From Paragorgia papillata (lineage: Eukaryota; Cnidaria; Anthozoa; Scleralcyonacea; Coralliidae): a DNA stretch of 64,000 nt. The notes under the pieces were generated by a model. The model saw only the letters and a list, made by a program, of their open reading frames with translations, was not told the origin of the DNA and made no database searches. This document shows, piece by piece, positions 1-11,949 of this stretch; position 1 is the first letter of the stretch, and every line of letters begins with the position of its first letter. Position numbers and translations under genes: made by a program. The stretch is from NCBI GenBank assembly GCA_035771165.1, contig JAWNZC010000311.1:31001-95000 (forward strand), read 5' to 3'.

Positions 1-233
1 GTATCATTGGAACGTATAAATGATGGCTATTTGAGTAATAAATAATTGTCTACATCTTTCAATCACCTCAAATATTCACAATTTAATAGCTGAGTGACTG
101 ATCAAGTTTATATCAACATGTATGTATCTCCTCATATTTTTAACGATAAAGTATATTGTCTTATGGCTGTTGACACTGTGTTTATTACTTTTTATATATG
201 TTATATGTGACATAATATTCTTATAGCTGTACA

Positions 234-445
234 ATGTACTACAAGGCAATAATGCATCAGTCAATTCCAGCTGCGACCATCCCCCCCCTCCCCCCCCCCC
301 CCCCCCGGGACAGTGTGGGGCATTTTCACGCTTACTTGTCCCCACGGCCGGGCATTTGCAGCTGCGTGTTCACCCGGGGGCCGGGCATTTGTCAATATCG
401 GGTTATTACCCCCGGGCATTTGTCGCTGACGGAGAAAAGACCGTG
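234..445. repeat. Dispersed CCCGGGCATTTG-type repeat with long C run
   Basis: A short non-coding repeat with a long C run at about 283-306 and several GGGCATTTG blocks. The same sequence family occurs in inverted orientation at 47035-47215, where the block next to the C/G run (TCAATTCCAGCTGCGA type) is also kept, and a weaker relative lies near 50280-50320. Two copies with the same edge sequences indicate a mobile or dispersed repeat. The open frames across it come from its GC-rich composition and I do not treat them as genes. Confidence 0.6.
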
Positions 446-519
446 GCCACGAGTTTCCTTTGTTATATGCCAAAATGGACGACTTTATCGGCAAGGACGA
501 GAGCTTTGTTGTGTCCAAC

Positions 520-554
520 CCAGTGAACTCTATATAAAGACTGGAACGATAACT
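520..554 (+). repeat. 35-bp inverted repeat, left copy
   Basis: This 35-base stretch is the exact reverse complement of 3590-3624. The pair brackets the decayed THAP/P-element-like gene between them, so they could be its terminal inverted repeats, which are about 31 bp in P elements. A diverged relative at about 33721-33754 shows that the sequence is also dispersed on its own, so the pair may instead be two copies of a short repeat. Confidence 0.6.
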
Positions 555-603
555 CGGGCAGGAATTTTGAAGCCAAACATGGAGGTTCATGGAGGATGAC
601 ATG

Positions 604-1140
604 TAGGTATGCCCCAGTCCCTTTTACGAAAATACAGTACGAAAAACACCGTTATTTTCTGCCAAGTTTCACAATATTTTTACGTATAGGAACAGCATTT
701 CTATGCCCCTAACAAACTAGAGCAAGTAGTCTTTCAGCTGAAGTGACTTTCTGAGACAGCTCTTCACAAATAACAAAGTTATTAAACAAATGGGAAAAAG
801 TCCGGGCGAAAAACCGCGCAGAAACTTCAGTTCACTCTCGTTTTGCTTGGATATCTTAAGGGTTTTCGACATAGCATAGGGAAAATATGGACAGCAGCTT
901 CATTAAAGTTATCTTTGATTAAGTTTTTATAGTCCAAATTTGCCCTTTACTTCCGTAAAAAGCCTAAAAATGAGTACTTACGAACAAAAACAAAAATTTG
1001 CCATTCTTCAGCTCTCCCCAGTACTTTTGTTTTTGGCAGAGCGCAAAATTTTCTGGTATTTTCTTGTTCAATATTTTCTACAGTTAAAAATAAGTCTATT
1101 TCTAACCTTTTTTTTAATTTTTTAAAAATTTGTTATAAAA
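604..1140. other. No recognised gene
   Basis: AT-rich sequence with T runs. No ORF with coding character and no recognisable repeat beyond low-complexity stretches. Confidence 0.5.
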
Positions 1141-1295
1141 CATTCCAATTAATTGTGTGATTAGTGGATGCAAAAGTAATGGGTATTGTAGCGATGACAA
1201 AGAAAACAAGCCATACTTTTATTTTCACAGGTGAGTGTTTATTTTGTATTCAACAGACTAGTAGTAGGTAATACACCATAATAGTAAATAATTTA

Positions 1296-1400
1296 ACTCT
1301 TTCCTGTCCTGAATGCACTCTAGTATAATATTCTAACTAATGCCATACAATTTTACTCACCTCTGTAAAGGCCCTTAGACAGGAAAGAATTAAACAAATA
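1296..1400. repeat. Foldback short repeat (CTTTCCTGTC / GACAGGAAAG)
   Basis: An inverted pair of CTTTCCTGTC and GACAGGAAAG about 85 bp apart, within the intron of the THAP-like gene. The same arms occur in each unit of the tandem array at 25531-25880, so this is one member of a dispersed foldback family. Confidence 0.5.
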
Positions 1401-1522
1401 TAATGAAGGTGATTCATTTATTATGTACACAAAGAATGATAGGAATTATATTAAAATAACAATAGATGTACACCTTTGTTAAACGTGGCCCCACTGCATA
1501 CATATTACATGGTTGCCCAAAT

Positions 1523-1818
1523 GCCAAGCTCATAGGCGTAGCAGCCCAATTCTGTTTGGGGGGGGGGGGGGGGGGGGGAGGGGGGGCAGCAGAGATTTTT
1601 GCCTGAAAAATTTAGGGTTAAATATTGATTTTTAAGTTGTATTTTTCAGTCTTAGTTTAGCGCATGAATTTTGCTTGAACATTTCACAGCAATACATATC
1701 AAAATTGCCTGAAATTCCCAGCAGGAAGTGCCCAAATTTTCCTTTTTCAAATATTTTGGGAGGGCAATTGCCCACCTGAACCCCCCCCCCCCCCCCTCTA
1801 ATACACCTATGGCCAAGC
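1523..1818. mobile_element. Foldback (MITE-like) element with G and C runs
   Basis: The left edge (CATAGGCGTA, then a G run at about 1557-1586) and the right edge (a C run at about 1780-1796, then TACACCTATG) are imperfect inverted repeats of one another. About 200 bp of unique AT-rich DNA separates them. The element lies in the intron of the THAP-like gene. No coding capacity. Confidence 0.5.
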
Positions 1819-3004
1819 TGAAAAAATATACATTTAGCTATATACAAATAGCAATTTAATTACACCTTTTCACTTTTCATAACAATGTAGATTTCCTCTC
1901 AAAGATCAGGCTCTGCTTGAGAAGTGGGAGAATAAACAACATTGGGAAAGTGTGGAAAGCAACACAATACAGTTTGATCTGCAGCAATCATTTTGAAAGG
2001 TTAGATTATACTATCCCTCCATCAGCAAATGGGACCTGCAGGTTAAAAAAAAATACAGTAGCATCAGTATTTTCAACATCACTACCTAGCACTCGTGGCA
2101 TGTCAGAAGCAGCATTTGACAATTTACAACTATCTATTTTCCAAGATGCAAAAGAAAATTTAACTAGTGCACCAACTGCAAGAAGATATTCTGATGAAGT
2201 AAAATAATTTGCATTGACACTGTATTTCTACTCACCCAAGGCATACCGGTATGTAAGATCTATCATACCATTACCTAATCCATCCCTACTTCGAAAATGG
2301 TCATCCTCTGTAAACTGTGAACCAGGTTTCTTTAAAGAAGCATCCACAGCCCTAGTAGCAAGTCAAGTCCGTAATGCATCCATCAAAAAAGATTGCTGCA
2401 TTGTCATTGATGCTATGTCCATTAGAAAGCAGACAATGTGGGACCAGAAGAATGATCGGTATGCTGGTTTTGTGGATTATGGTCAGGGAGGAGAAATTCC
2501 AGAAGATCCTGACACATTGGCTTCAGAGGCACTTGTTTTCCTCTTGGTTGGTGCTTGAGGTCATTGGAAATGCCCTATTGGCTACTTCCTAACTGATAAG
2601 GTATCATCGACAGTTCAGGCACAACTTGTCAAGATGGCACTAGAAATGGCAGCTGATGCTGAGTTAAAGGTATGGTCTGTAAAGACAGATGGGGCATCAG
2701 TCAACTTGAGCACTTTTCAGCAGCTGGGCTGTAAATTTGGTGCAACGTACAACTCGATGGTTACCAAATTCGAACACCCAACCACAGGAGAAGATGTTTT
2801 TGTAATCTGCAACCCATGCCATATGTTGAAGCTTGCCAGAAATGCATTAACACATTGGCTCCTTCATTGAAGGGATTGAAGATGGGGAATAAGCTGACTT
2901 CCAACCACCTGAAATTTGAAAAGCATAAGATGAACGTTAGATTGGCAGCTCAGACTCTAAGCTCTTCAGTGGCAGATGCAATTGAATTCCTAGATGTGTA
3001 TTAA

Positions 3005-3524
3005 TCAAATGTACGGCAGATAAATACTTCACTCTACGTCTGTTCACTTTCGGGAAGCACTACAGCGAGTCCATCTTGCAGTCTGAATGGAATTATGCCG
3101 AGCGACCGACACCAACTCACCAAGTTAATCTTGTTTAAGAATCAATAGATTCGTAATATTTAACACATGTAAATAAAAAAGAACACCATACTTATCTTGT
3201 TTTTCTAACCATCGATCGTCTGAGTCCATAATCTTCTGGATGACTTGTAGTTTGTCCATATTAATAAATTTGTTCGACTGACAAGACGATGTCGATGGCA
3301 TTCGATCTCCTTGTAAATAAAGTTGTTATTTGACCAGTTCTCGACTGATTGCATTTCATTTGTACGACATTATTCCCGAGAATATTTATTGTTAAAAAGT
3401 GTTGTTAAAATACGACAAGAAATCTGAAAACATTGACAGAAGAAACTGACAACTCTTCCGTCCCTTGAGAGCACGCTTCGTGTAGTTCGCGATTAGCTCG
3501 CGCATACCGTCTCGCGTGTTTTTA
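3005..3524. other. No recognised gene
   Basis: Unique-looking sequence after the truncated transposase, without a supported ORF or repeat. Confidence 0.4.
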
Positions 3525-3589
3525 CCTACATGGCGGCCCCCACGTTGGCTTCATCCTGGCTTCATCCAATCATAGGAGCTCTCTTATGG

Positions 3590-3624
3590 AGTTATCGTTC
3601 CAGTCTTTATATAGAGTTCACTGG
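3590..3624 (-). repeat. 35-bp inverted repeat, right copy
   Basis: Exact reverse complement of 520-554. It lies inside a longer dispersed repeat: the adjoining sequence up to about 3715 (CTTTGCTCGGCGCCCCTAAC region) recurs inverted at about 46685-46760. Confidence 0.6.
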
Positions 3625-5291
3625 TCCAACCTCGTACCCAGGCTCTTTGCTCGGCGCCCCTAACACGTGGCTGGAGCAAAGACCCTTGGTTCGTTGTGGT
3701 CATGTGACTGCCTGACATTTAATTTTTGTAGGGTAGGGTGGGTGAAAAGCTGAGATTGTCACTCACTAAGTTGTCGATTTCACGTTCGAAGCACTGATCT
3801 CAAATAATATACTCATTATACTGGATAGAGCATCTATTGGTTCGCGCCTTGCAAAAATTGAAGTCGGAAGTGAGGCTAAAAATCTCGCGGCGGCCATATC
3901 CGGTGGGACCCACTTCGTAGTTATATCACTATTGCTGAATCATAGTTTTCGCTTTAAATCATCGGATTTTTAACGAAAACCAGCTAAATTTTACATTCTT
4001 AACAAGAAAATGTACCTGTCGCTATGGGAGAACTTAAAAGTAGCTGGGATTATGGAAATCAGCCGAAATTTCACGATTTTACTGAACGAAAATCAGCACC
4101 GGCCACCAGGCTACAGTTTGAAGAATTATTAAAGGACTAAAGTAAGGAACAAATAACATCTTGTATTCACTTTAGCAGTTTGACAGTGACTTTATGACAA
4201 AGTAACAATATTACCGTTTCTATATCCGTCTTTTTCAACGTATATTGGATCAGACGATCTGAGGGTTTTATACAACTGAAGATGTTTATTGGAAGTTTGT
4301 AGTTATACTTTATTTATTAAACAGGCAAATTTATAAGCATATAACTCACTGTTTTACTATTATTGATGAAGTCGGATGAAGTCCTGTTACTATAATATTG
4401 ACGAAGATAATTCCTGTTCACCTAGCATTTATCAATTTATGGTGTGCATTTTCAATATTTGTAATACATTAATTGTCCATTTGTCCTCTTGTATAAAAAA
4501 TTTTTTTTTTGCCTATTGGCTAATTTCTTACATGTTACCTGTGTGTTCTTGCTTTATTTTACCCTGACTATATATATATTATATCTGTGATGAACTCATG
4601 GCTGCCTAGGCTTGCTGGAGAGACTTGCCAAGGGTTTTCTATTTGACAAAGTCAAATTGTCTGGTATTTGAAAGAGTTATAGAATCATCTGAGATTGAAG
4701 TAAAATTATAATAAAGGGGCATGGTTTGGCCAGCTCTGATTTACACACAGAAATAATTATTTATTGGTTATAATCTACTATATTCTTTTATATTTTATAT
4801 ACTTCAGTGTACTGACACTACTGTACTTTGTGTAGACTTATATTTGAAACAGATAATAAGTCATGAGCTTTTTTCTAAAAATAATAAACAAAGGGAAGGA
4901 TGATTCCAAACTATTATTTACTACAGAAGTGTTTTCATTTCAAGATATTTTTGAAAAAGTTTCAATCTTTACTACATTTATCATAACTCCATATCTTGCA
5001 TCATACAACTTTTTAGCTTTCATACCCATCTATATGTCTTTTCCTTATTAGATCCACACAACTTTTTTATGCAGAAATTATCACTAGCTGATCAGTCATT
5101 AATTTTTTTTTTGAGATGAGTGATCATAACAATGCATATAGATGTTTATAAGATTTTAGTTTAATTGAAGCTAGTGTAAGCTGCTCTGGATAGTACAAAC
5201 AATTTTATTGAAATTAATTTAAGTTTTCTCTAATACAGTACAGTACAAAGGCAATGCCGCAAAGGACTAAAATGTCAAAAAAAATTTAAAT

Positions 5292-5519
5292 GCTATCTAG
5301 CGCCAGTGGTGGCTGGAGCACTGGCACATTCTTCACAGACCTTGATAACCATATAGTAGATTCTCCTGTTGATGAAAATCATGTTTTTGCTCTTATCAAG
5401 TCCATTGCAAAAAGCTACAGCAAAATTCATTTTTACCATCTTGGAAAGGAAACCACAGCTAACCTTTCTGGTACATAAATAAGAAAAAAATTGAATAAGC
5501 TTGTCCTCTTCCAGCATCA
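5292..5519 (+). pseudogene. Exon-like remnant, family unknown
   Basis: An open stretch with coding character (TFFTDLDNHIVDSP, then KIHFYHLGKET) opens after an AG at about 5300. It reaches an in-frame TAA at 5476-5478 and then continues open to a good donor, ATCA|GTAAGA, at 5519/5520. I do not recognise the family. The arrangement looks like an internal exon with one nonsense change, inside the segment bounded by inverted repeats. Confidence 0.3.
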
Positions 5520-5745
5520 GTAAGAATCAAAACAAAACTAATCTGTACATCAGTACATGTAAACAAAAAAGGAAAGTAAACTACAGGTAACTGTATTTAT
5601 TATAAGTAATAACATGACTTGAGGGAAATTTAATCACTAATTTCCCAAAAAGACATGTTATTAGTTTGTAATATTATGATCGCCGAGGAAAACTTTGAGA
5701 ATCTTGCCAACAGGAAATTTACACGGTTGATCAGAGAAGTTGAAT

Positions 5746-5858
5746 CTAATTTTCCCGTGCATGTTGATGAGGGAAAATATATGCAAGCGGGAAATTTAGA
5801 AGACAAAAGATTTCTTTGTCTTCTAATTTTCCCTCATCAACATGCACAGGAAAATTAG
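5746..5858. repeat. Nested perfect palindrome
   Basis: 5746-5778 and 5826-5858 are inverted copies (33 bp with at most one mismatch). The loop contains a second hairpin (AGAAGACAAA against TTTGTCTTCT, about 5799-5823). The right arm sequence is partly repeated again to about 5900. The result is a long cruciform-capable structure without coding content. Confidence 0.7.
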
Positions 5859-6867
5859 AAGAAGACAAAGGATTTCTTTGTCTTCTAATTTTCCCTCATC
5901 AACTGAAGTAAACTAACTTTATTTATACTGGATACTGATAACTCTATCAGTCATATGTATCTAAACTGTTCTTCCTAGAGGTCCACAGCAAGCGTCATCC
6001 CTCATTGGTCAGTGTTACTACAGGAGGAAACCAGAGTACCCAGAAGAAATCTCTGGTGTTTGGTAGAGTCAAACTAGAAGCACTCCTCTAATGTACATCC
6101 AAGGTGAAATTTTAATCTGATAAGTGCATCAAGTAGGAGTTAAACCCAGATTGTAGAGTAACATCCTTAGATCTACAGTATAAATCCTGGATGCATGTAA
6201 CTGGAAAGACTTTTCTTGCTTTCAGCAAACTAGATAAAATTTTAATCTGCTAAATGTACAGTAAAACTGCATTGATCGAGTAGGAATCAAACTTGGGTGT
6301 AACTTCTTAATGGCCAGTAAGATGCTCTCTAACCATAATAAACTACCACTAACTCAAAATGTTATACAGTATGTACATATTTTGTTTGAGATATACTGTA
6401 GACAAAATGAAATACTATCAAGGGACAAGGGCTTGGGCAAAATACATACTGTAGTGTAACCATAATAAAACCATCTGAACTGGTTGAACATTAGCCCAAA
6501 TTCGACAAAACTATAAAGTTCGAATATTTCATGTGAACAGTATCAACAGCGGGTAAGTTTATTAGTTTAAACAGACACAGTTATGACTTCTTGGGGTTTA
6601 ATCGGCATGAAATAAATCAAAAGTTAAACAAACACATCATCGTAAATCATCAAATAATACGCGTTACTAGAAAGAAACAAATACACAGGCAGTCACTTCC
6701 AGACATTTGTTTACCGACTTTGCTAGCTCTGAAGCAAATAAACAGACAAGCGTATTTTGTAAAGAAAAGCACTTTCTAAACAAAAAAATAGTTCAAAACA
6801 CTAAACTATTACTTAAAATAAGATTACAAACCTCAATTCGGTGGTAACTCTTCGTAACATCCCAGAA

Positions 6868-6879
6868 TTTGGCGAAAAA
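6868..6879 (+). promoter_or_regulatory. E2F-like site upstream of RecQ-like gene
   Basis: TTTGGCGAAAAA resembles the E2F consensus TTTSSCGC. It lies about 190 bp upstream of the start codon at 7071. Based on motif resemblance only. Confidence 0.3.
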
Positions 6880-7805
6880 CGCCGTGCAACTGCTTCCACT
6901 CCTATTTACGCCATATTGTATGGGACCCAAGTGGGTCCCACCGGAAATGGTCGCCGCTAATCTATTCCGACTTCACTGCGAACACCGGATGCTCTATCCA
7001 TATCCAGTATAATGAGTATATTATTTGAGATCAGTGGTTCGAAGCCTTGTTCGAAGTTAACTTTGTTTAAATGAATCACGATAGCGTTCAATTCTTTCTC
7101 AGCTGTTTACAGTTCTCAATAAGAGGCACAGCTTATGAGAATGTAAATTTTAAGCCCAAGCAAGTTGTATGCTTGGAGAATGTGTTTTTAAATCGCGACA
7201 CGCTAGCCGTTTTACCAACTGGTTACGGAAAATCAGTCACGTTTCACCTTTTGCCTTGATTGTTGGAACGTCGAAATGCTTCTCGTCACCTAAACTGTGG
7301 TCGTCCAATCGTTTTGGTTATCTGCCCTCTAAACTCGCTGATGGATGATCAAATTTCTATACTCAAGAAGTCGGAAATCGCTGCTGCTATTTTAAAAGTC
7401 AAGTTTGTAAAACGTGAACCAGCAGTTGAGCCAGTTGAAGATATAAATGTTGCAGATCCTCAAGTAGAACTGCAAACTGATGCAGACGTACAATCGTTGG
7501 AAACGGGACAGTATTCGTTGGTTTTCTGTCATCCAGAGGCATTTATATCCAGCTCTGATGGGTGTCAACTGCTTCAGTCGACGATTTATGTACAGAACGT
7601 TCAGGCAGTTGTTATTGACGAGGCACATTGCATTTTGGAATGGTGAGTTTCTGTTATATCAAATATATAATATCAAGTAAAGTTTTATTTTTTCTTTATA
7701 TGCATAAACAAACGTATTTCAGTATGAGTATAAACGAGATATTTGTTTACTTTATGGAACTACCTAAATACTGTGTTCAAGTGATGGTCACCCAGGTTGA
7801 GAATC

Positions 7806-8420
7806 TTGCCAAGATGTTGGCAAGATCTTGGTAAGATCTTGGCAAGGTCTTGGTAAGATCTTGGCAAGATCTTGGCAAGATCTTGGCAAGATTTTCCAAA
7901 AATCCTGCAAGATATTGTCATGATCTTGCAGGATCTTGCAAGATCTTGGCAAGATCTTGGCAAGATCTTGGCAAGATCTTGGCAAGATCTTGGCATGATC
8001 TTACAAGATCTTGGCAAGAATTTGCAAGATCTTGCCATGATCTTACAGGATCTTGGCATGATCTTGGCAAGATCTTGGCATGATCTTTCAAGATCTTGGC
8101 ATGATCTTTCAAGATCTTGGCATGATCTTTCAAGATCTTGGCATGATCTTGGCATGATCTTACAAGATCTTGGCAAGAATTTGCAAGATCTTGCCGTGAT
8201 CTTACAGGATCTTGGCATGTTCTTCCCAAGATCTTGGCATGATCTTTCAAGATCTTGGCAAGAATTTACAAGATCTTACCAAGATCTTACAGGATCTTGG
8301 CAAGATCTTGCCAGGATCTTGGAGGATCTTGGCAAGAACTTGCAAGATCTTGCAATGATTTTACAGGATATTGGCAAGAATTTGCAAGATCTTCCAATTA
8401 ATTTGTCAAGAACTTGCAGA
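7806..8420. repeat. Subterminal GATCTTGGCAA array (left)
   Basis: Tandem and near-tandem repeats built on CAAGATCTTGG, itself a palindromic core (CAAGATCTTG), with variants such as TTTCAAGATCTTGGCATGA. All reading frames stay open on both strands because stops are absent from the unit. These ORFs are artefacts. Confidence 0.85.
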
Positions 8421-8426
8421 AGCTGA

Positions 8427-9022
8427 ACAACCTGAATCATGACAAAAAACGACTGACAAGATACTTCTAAGATCACAGCACAATCTAGACAGAGAAAATT
8501 AATACAACTTAACAATCAGAATCAAATTTATATATTATACTTTCATGAAATCAATGTAATATGTCAATTAATGTATAAAATAAATTATGTAATAAGAATG
8601 AGGTCAATGCAGGTTAGCATCCATGCATGCCCTTGTTATCAGAACTAAGCCTTGGCTTGGTGTTAAAAGTAGACCAGTAATACCAAAGTAATGGTGGCGA
8701 GAGACCACAAACCTGCTTACTTTTAAGCCAAATTTAATAAATCTCATGTTGTTTTTTTTTTATCTTTGTAATCTTTGAAAGATTTTAATGAAAAGTGATG
8801 AATATTGCTGACAATTAATTAAAGTTGCATATTTACAGTCTCTTTCCCCAGATAACTGGTCATACACCAACACTGGCTCATTGTACAGTAAATATATTAA
8901 AAAGTTATTCAACAGTAAAATACAAGAAAGTTTGAGAATTTGTTCTATTACTAAGAGGTCTATGTATACAGTCATTTGCAACATTTTCACCCAAATGACT
9001 GTAACAGGTCTGGTTTATTAAT
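8427..9022. other. No recognised gene
   Basis: AT-rich sequence between the left array and the BEN-domain gene. A minus-strand open stretch at 8760-8990 has no coding character. It may include the 3' untranslated part of the BEN gene. Confidence 0.4.
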
Positions 9023-10262
9023 TCAGCTAGTACATGTATTAATGGTGGTTTGAGTAGCACTTTTTGATTTTCTCAGAGTGTCTCGGCATTTTTGATTGCA
9101 TGCATCAACAATCATCTGGTGACATTTTTTAATTTTTCCAGGAGTATATTTGGCATTCAGGACATCTATATAAAAATATATTTAAAAATAGAATAAGCAC
9201 AGTACCAGTTGCTAAGGCACATCTTAAGCTGGATTTCCACTAGGTGTAAAATGTTGCACGCTCGACATTTTTCTTTTGTCTTGTGAGTTTTCATGTGAAA
9301 TGAAGTAGAAAACTATTCAATTTGTACAATAGAAAAGTCAAGCGCGCGACATTTTACACTTAGTGAAAATCCAGCTTAAAAGCTTGTAATTAATTAAGTA
9401 CATCAGTACTCAAAGCTTTTTCATTATTAATTGCACTATAACAATAATTACACACCAAAACTTCAGTACTAAATTACATTTTAAGTTAAATTACTAAATA
9501 ATATATTAAAGTTATATACTTAATTTTTTATTGTTATTTCAATATACCACACCAAAGTTTCGATACTAAATTACATGCTGATGTAGCTATATATAAGTTA
9601 AATACTTAATTTTTTATTATACCTTGAAGCTTACACCATTCACCTAGTCTAGCACTGGCTATCTAACACACTGTTAATTGTAGAAAATTGTAGTAATTGT
9701 GGTTAAATGTAGAAAATTACATACCAAACATTTTTGTCACTCTCACTGGATCCAGTGGTACTTTGGGGGATCTTCTTGTGTGGAAAACAATTCCACTTTC
9801 CAGTTCATTAGTTGTGAACAGGCAACTCAACAACCTAATCGCACATTTTCCAGGTTCCTTTGGTGGTGCATTCACTGTCATGAGATTGATGTCTCCATGC
9901 CACTGCAACATATAAGTAGTAAAGAACATGAGAAATGGAAGGAACTAAATGCTGTAGTTTTAGAAAATGATATCATACTTTTGTAAAAAGTCATTATATA
10001 TGAAGTGTGATGTCATTAGTATGACATTTGCATATCAAACAAACCTGAATATCTCAAGAATGAAGCAAGGAAATGAAATTCTACGAAAGATGTTAATTAT
10101 GTGTTTTTTCAAATGCAATCATAAAAAACTGTGATTTTGAGTATATATCTTACCAAAAATACTATCAATGCTTGGCACTGGCGGAAAAAGAATGTTATGA
10201 TTTACATCTTTTACAACTACAACTGAACATCGACAAACCAGGGAGGGATCAGTGAGAGATAA
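9023..10262 (-). CDS. BEN-domain protein gene (partial, spliced)
   Basis: Four predicted minus-strand exons: A about 10154-10262 (5' edge uncertain), B 9725-9874, C 9623-9643, D 9023-9165. All junctions are phase 1 and keep frame. Exon B gives a BEN-like core (LLSCLFTTNELES, then LDPVRVTKMFG). Exon C is only 21 nt (GEWCKLQ). Exon D continues VLNAKYTPGKIKKC, then a Cys-rich stretch (CNQKCRD), and stops at 9023-9025. BEN domains bind DNA and mediate protein contacts in chromatin and transposon or viral proteins. The first exon and initiator are not identified; exon A overlaps a hairpin at its upstream side. The gene lies inside the 11-kb element, antisense to RecQ. The BEN assignment is from the pattern LLxxLFxxxEL...LDP. 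Confidence 0.6.
9224..9379. mobile_element. Foldback MITE in BEN-gene intron
   Basis: The arms TTAAGCTGGATTTCCACTA and TAGTGAAAATCCAGCTTAA are imperfect inverted repeats at the two edges, followed inward by GTGTAAAATGT against ACATTTTACAC. The interior is about 90 bp. No coding capacity. Confidence 0.65.
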
Positions 10263-10273
10263 GACTGATTCGA

Positions 10274-10361
10274 TAATATAGATAAGTTTTGTGGAAACAC
10301 CACGTATAAATTTTTTTCTCCCAAATTTTACGTGGTGTTTCCACAAAACTTATCTATATTA
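10274..10361. repeat. Palindrome with 33-bp arms
   Basis: 10274-10306 and 10329-10361 are reverse complements with a 22-base AT-rich loop. The structure overlaps the upstream edge of BEN exon A. Confidence 0.75.
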
Positions 10362-10369
10362 CATTATCA

Positions 10370-11609
10370 CCATGAAAACTTTCAAAGAATTAATGTCATG
10401 ATTTACTACAAAAAAAAAGTTACCTGTTCTGAACCGTTCTGACGAACCATTCCGGTTCTGCTGTGAAATTTATAGGCTTTATAGTGTTAGATTAGTGTAA
10501 TTTGACTGCTCCATTTGCCGCTCTTGATACAGTAAAAACTAATTAAATGTGTGTATTAAATTACTTGCTCATTTTTCGTTGAGATATAACAATGTCAAAC
10601 AATCATGGGCAAGCAAGAAATGTTTTCTTAATATTCTTTTACAGTAGTTCTATGAACATTTTTTGAAAGTGCGTTGCAGCTAGCAGTGCTAAATTGCCGG
10701 GTATTACTACGAGAAATACATTAATGTAACAACCCTTCGCCCGCTTTTAATTTCCGATCAGTAGCTACTGTGATCTTCATCAGATTTTAAAAAGATAAAA
10801 AAATATGTACAATAATATGCCAAGCTGTTAGGTAGTATATATATATATATATACTTCTTCTTCTTATATATAGAAGTAACATTTAAAAACCGAGTCAGAG
10901 TGCTTTATCATTGTATATAGACGCGAGCCGAACAAAGCAAGTCAATCACCGAATGTGAGAGGCTATAAATTATCATACTGGTGATTGGAGCATGCGCTGG
11001 GATACAAAAGAGATTCAAGGCAAAGAGGATAAAGTTCTCATCTAAGAAACAGCTTGTTTGCCTCACCCTCTCGTACCTTTGTCGAGATTGTTGAGGGACA
11101 AGTGTCTATATATGCGATATAGAGCTCATGTGCCCATAGTATATATGTGATATAGACCTCGGATTAATAAAACATCAGTGTCTATATCACATTTATATAC
11201 AGATTATATATATATTTCTAAAATTCATTAATAATTCATGAGGAAAACACAAAGAAAAATCATGAGCGTATCGGATCTATATATGTGATACAGACTCGCT
11301 CTAAGTTTCTCGCTGGTTTTTAACGGCTGAGATAAGCTTAATTTTCAAAATTACTACGCCAATGAACGTATGAAGTGATTCTTTTTAGAAGTCATTTAAA
11401 AACCTTGCAGTACGGGCTTTATCGGCTCTAAAACACTCGGCTATCGCCTCGTGTTTTATATCCGATAAAGCCCTCCTGCGCGGTTTCTAAATAGTACATA
11501 GATTATACATATATATATACAGATTAATGGGTTTATATCATACTATAAAGGCACTGATTAAAGATAAATGTCTTTTGAATTTTCCTCATGAATTATTAAT
11601 GAGGTTTAG

Positions 11610-11640
<31 letters not shown>
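10370..11640. other. Repeat-derived AT-rich stretch without gene
   Basis: Contains short TA arrays (about 10838-10855 and 11612-11652) and a dispersed repeat at about 10705-10760 that matches 55829-55880 (CAACCCTTCGCCCGCTTTTA type). A segment near 10795-10840 (GCCAAGCTGTTAGGTAG) recurs inverted at about 16305-16350. No supported ORF. Confidence 0.5.
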
Positions 11641-11653
<13 letters not shown>

Positions 11654-11655
<2 letters not shown>

Positions 11656-11712
11656 CGCGTGAAACTCGGAGTAGCAACGTTCATTTTATTAAATAAAATA
11701 TAACTATATACA

Positions 11713-11756
<44 letters not shown>

Positions 11757-11862
11757 GTTCAAGTAGTCGTTTACAATAGACCACAGAGTGCTCGATACTA
11801 TTGAAGGTAGAGCAAGATAGATTTTATTTAAAAATATGAACGTTGCTACTCCGAGTTTCACG
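11654..11862. mobile_element. Foldback MITE with TA array
   Basis: The left arm (ACGCGTGAAACTCGGAGTAG, then CAACGTTCAT) and the right arm (ATGAACGTTGCTACTCCGAG, then TTTCACG) are inverted repeats of about 27 bp. A 40-odd-bp TA array lies inside. A further copy of the arm in the left orientation is at about 16178-16208. Confidence 0.7.
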
Positions 11863-11949
11863 TAAATTTTATGCTAGTAACGTCCTCCGCTCTAGGAACA
11901 GAGATGTACATCCGGGAACAATCTCTCGAACTTATCCCAGGTGAAAATC

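Larger units (their letters stand above)
1145..3004 (+). pseudogene. Decayed THAP9/P-element-like transposase
   Basis: Exon 1 (about 1145-1230) encodes the start of a THAP zinc finger (Cys-x4-Cys in NCVISGC) and ends at a good donor, CAG|GTGAGT. Exon 2 (from about 1890) continues the finger (FPLKDQALLEKWE, then ICSNHF), but these two halves are in different frames. The P-element transposase body follows: TLYFYSPKAY at about 2218, then a stretch to 2558 with a stop, then WKCPIGYFLTDK to about 2865, then a further frame change to 3004. At least three frame breaks are needed and no initiator ATG is seen before the finger, so it is dead. The C-terminal third of the usual transposase (helical insertion and last catalytic part) is missing. 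THAP fingers bind DNA and the body is an RNase-H-like nuclease in the family. Confidence 0.8.
3793..7035. mobile_element. 3.2-kb segment bounded by inverted repeats
   Basis: 3793-3827 and 7001-7035 are exact reverse complements (35 bp). The similarity continues inward with indels to 3900-3915 and 6929-6944 (AAGTGGGTCCCACCGG). The arms are therefore about 110-125 bp. The interior is AT-rich and holds one exon-like stretch (5292-5519), a palindrome (5746-5858) and SINE-tail-like sequence near 6005-6060, but no recognisable transposase. The right arm ends 36 bp before the RecQ-like start codon. The pair could therefore be either the ends of a non-autonomous element or an inverted duplication of the helicase promoter. 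Confidence 0.5.

Noticed and set aside
7760..8426. Long ORFs on both strands rich in SWQDLGKI or RSCQDLAK
   Set aside because: They are translations of the GATCTTGGCAA array, whose unit lacks stops in all frames.
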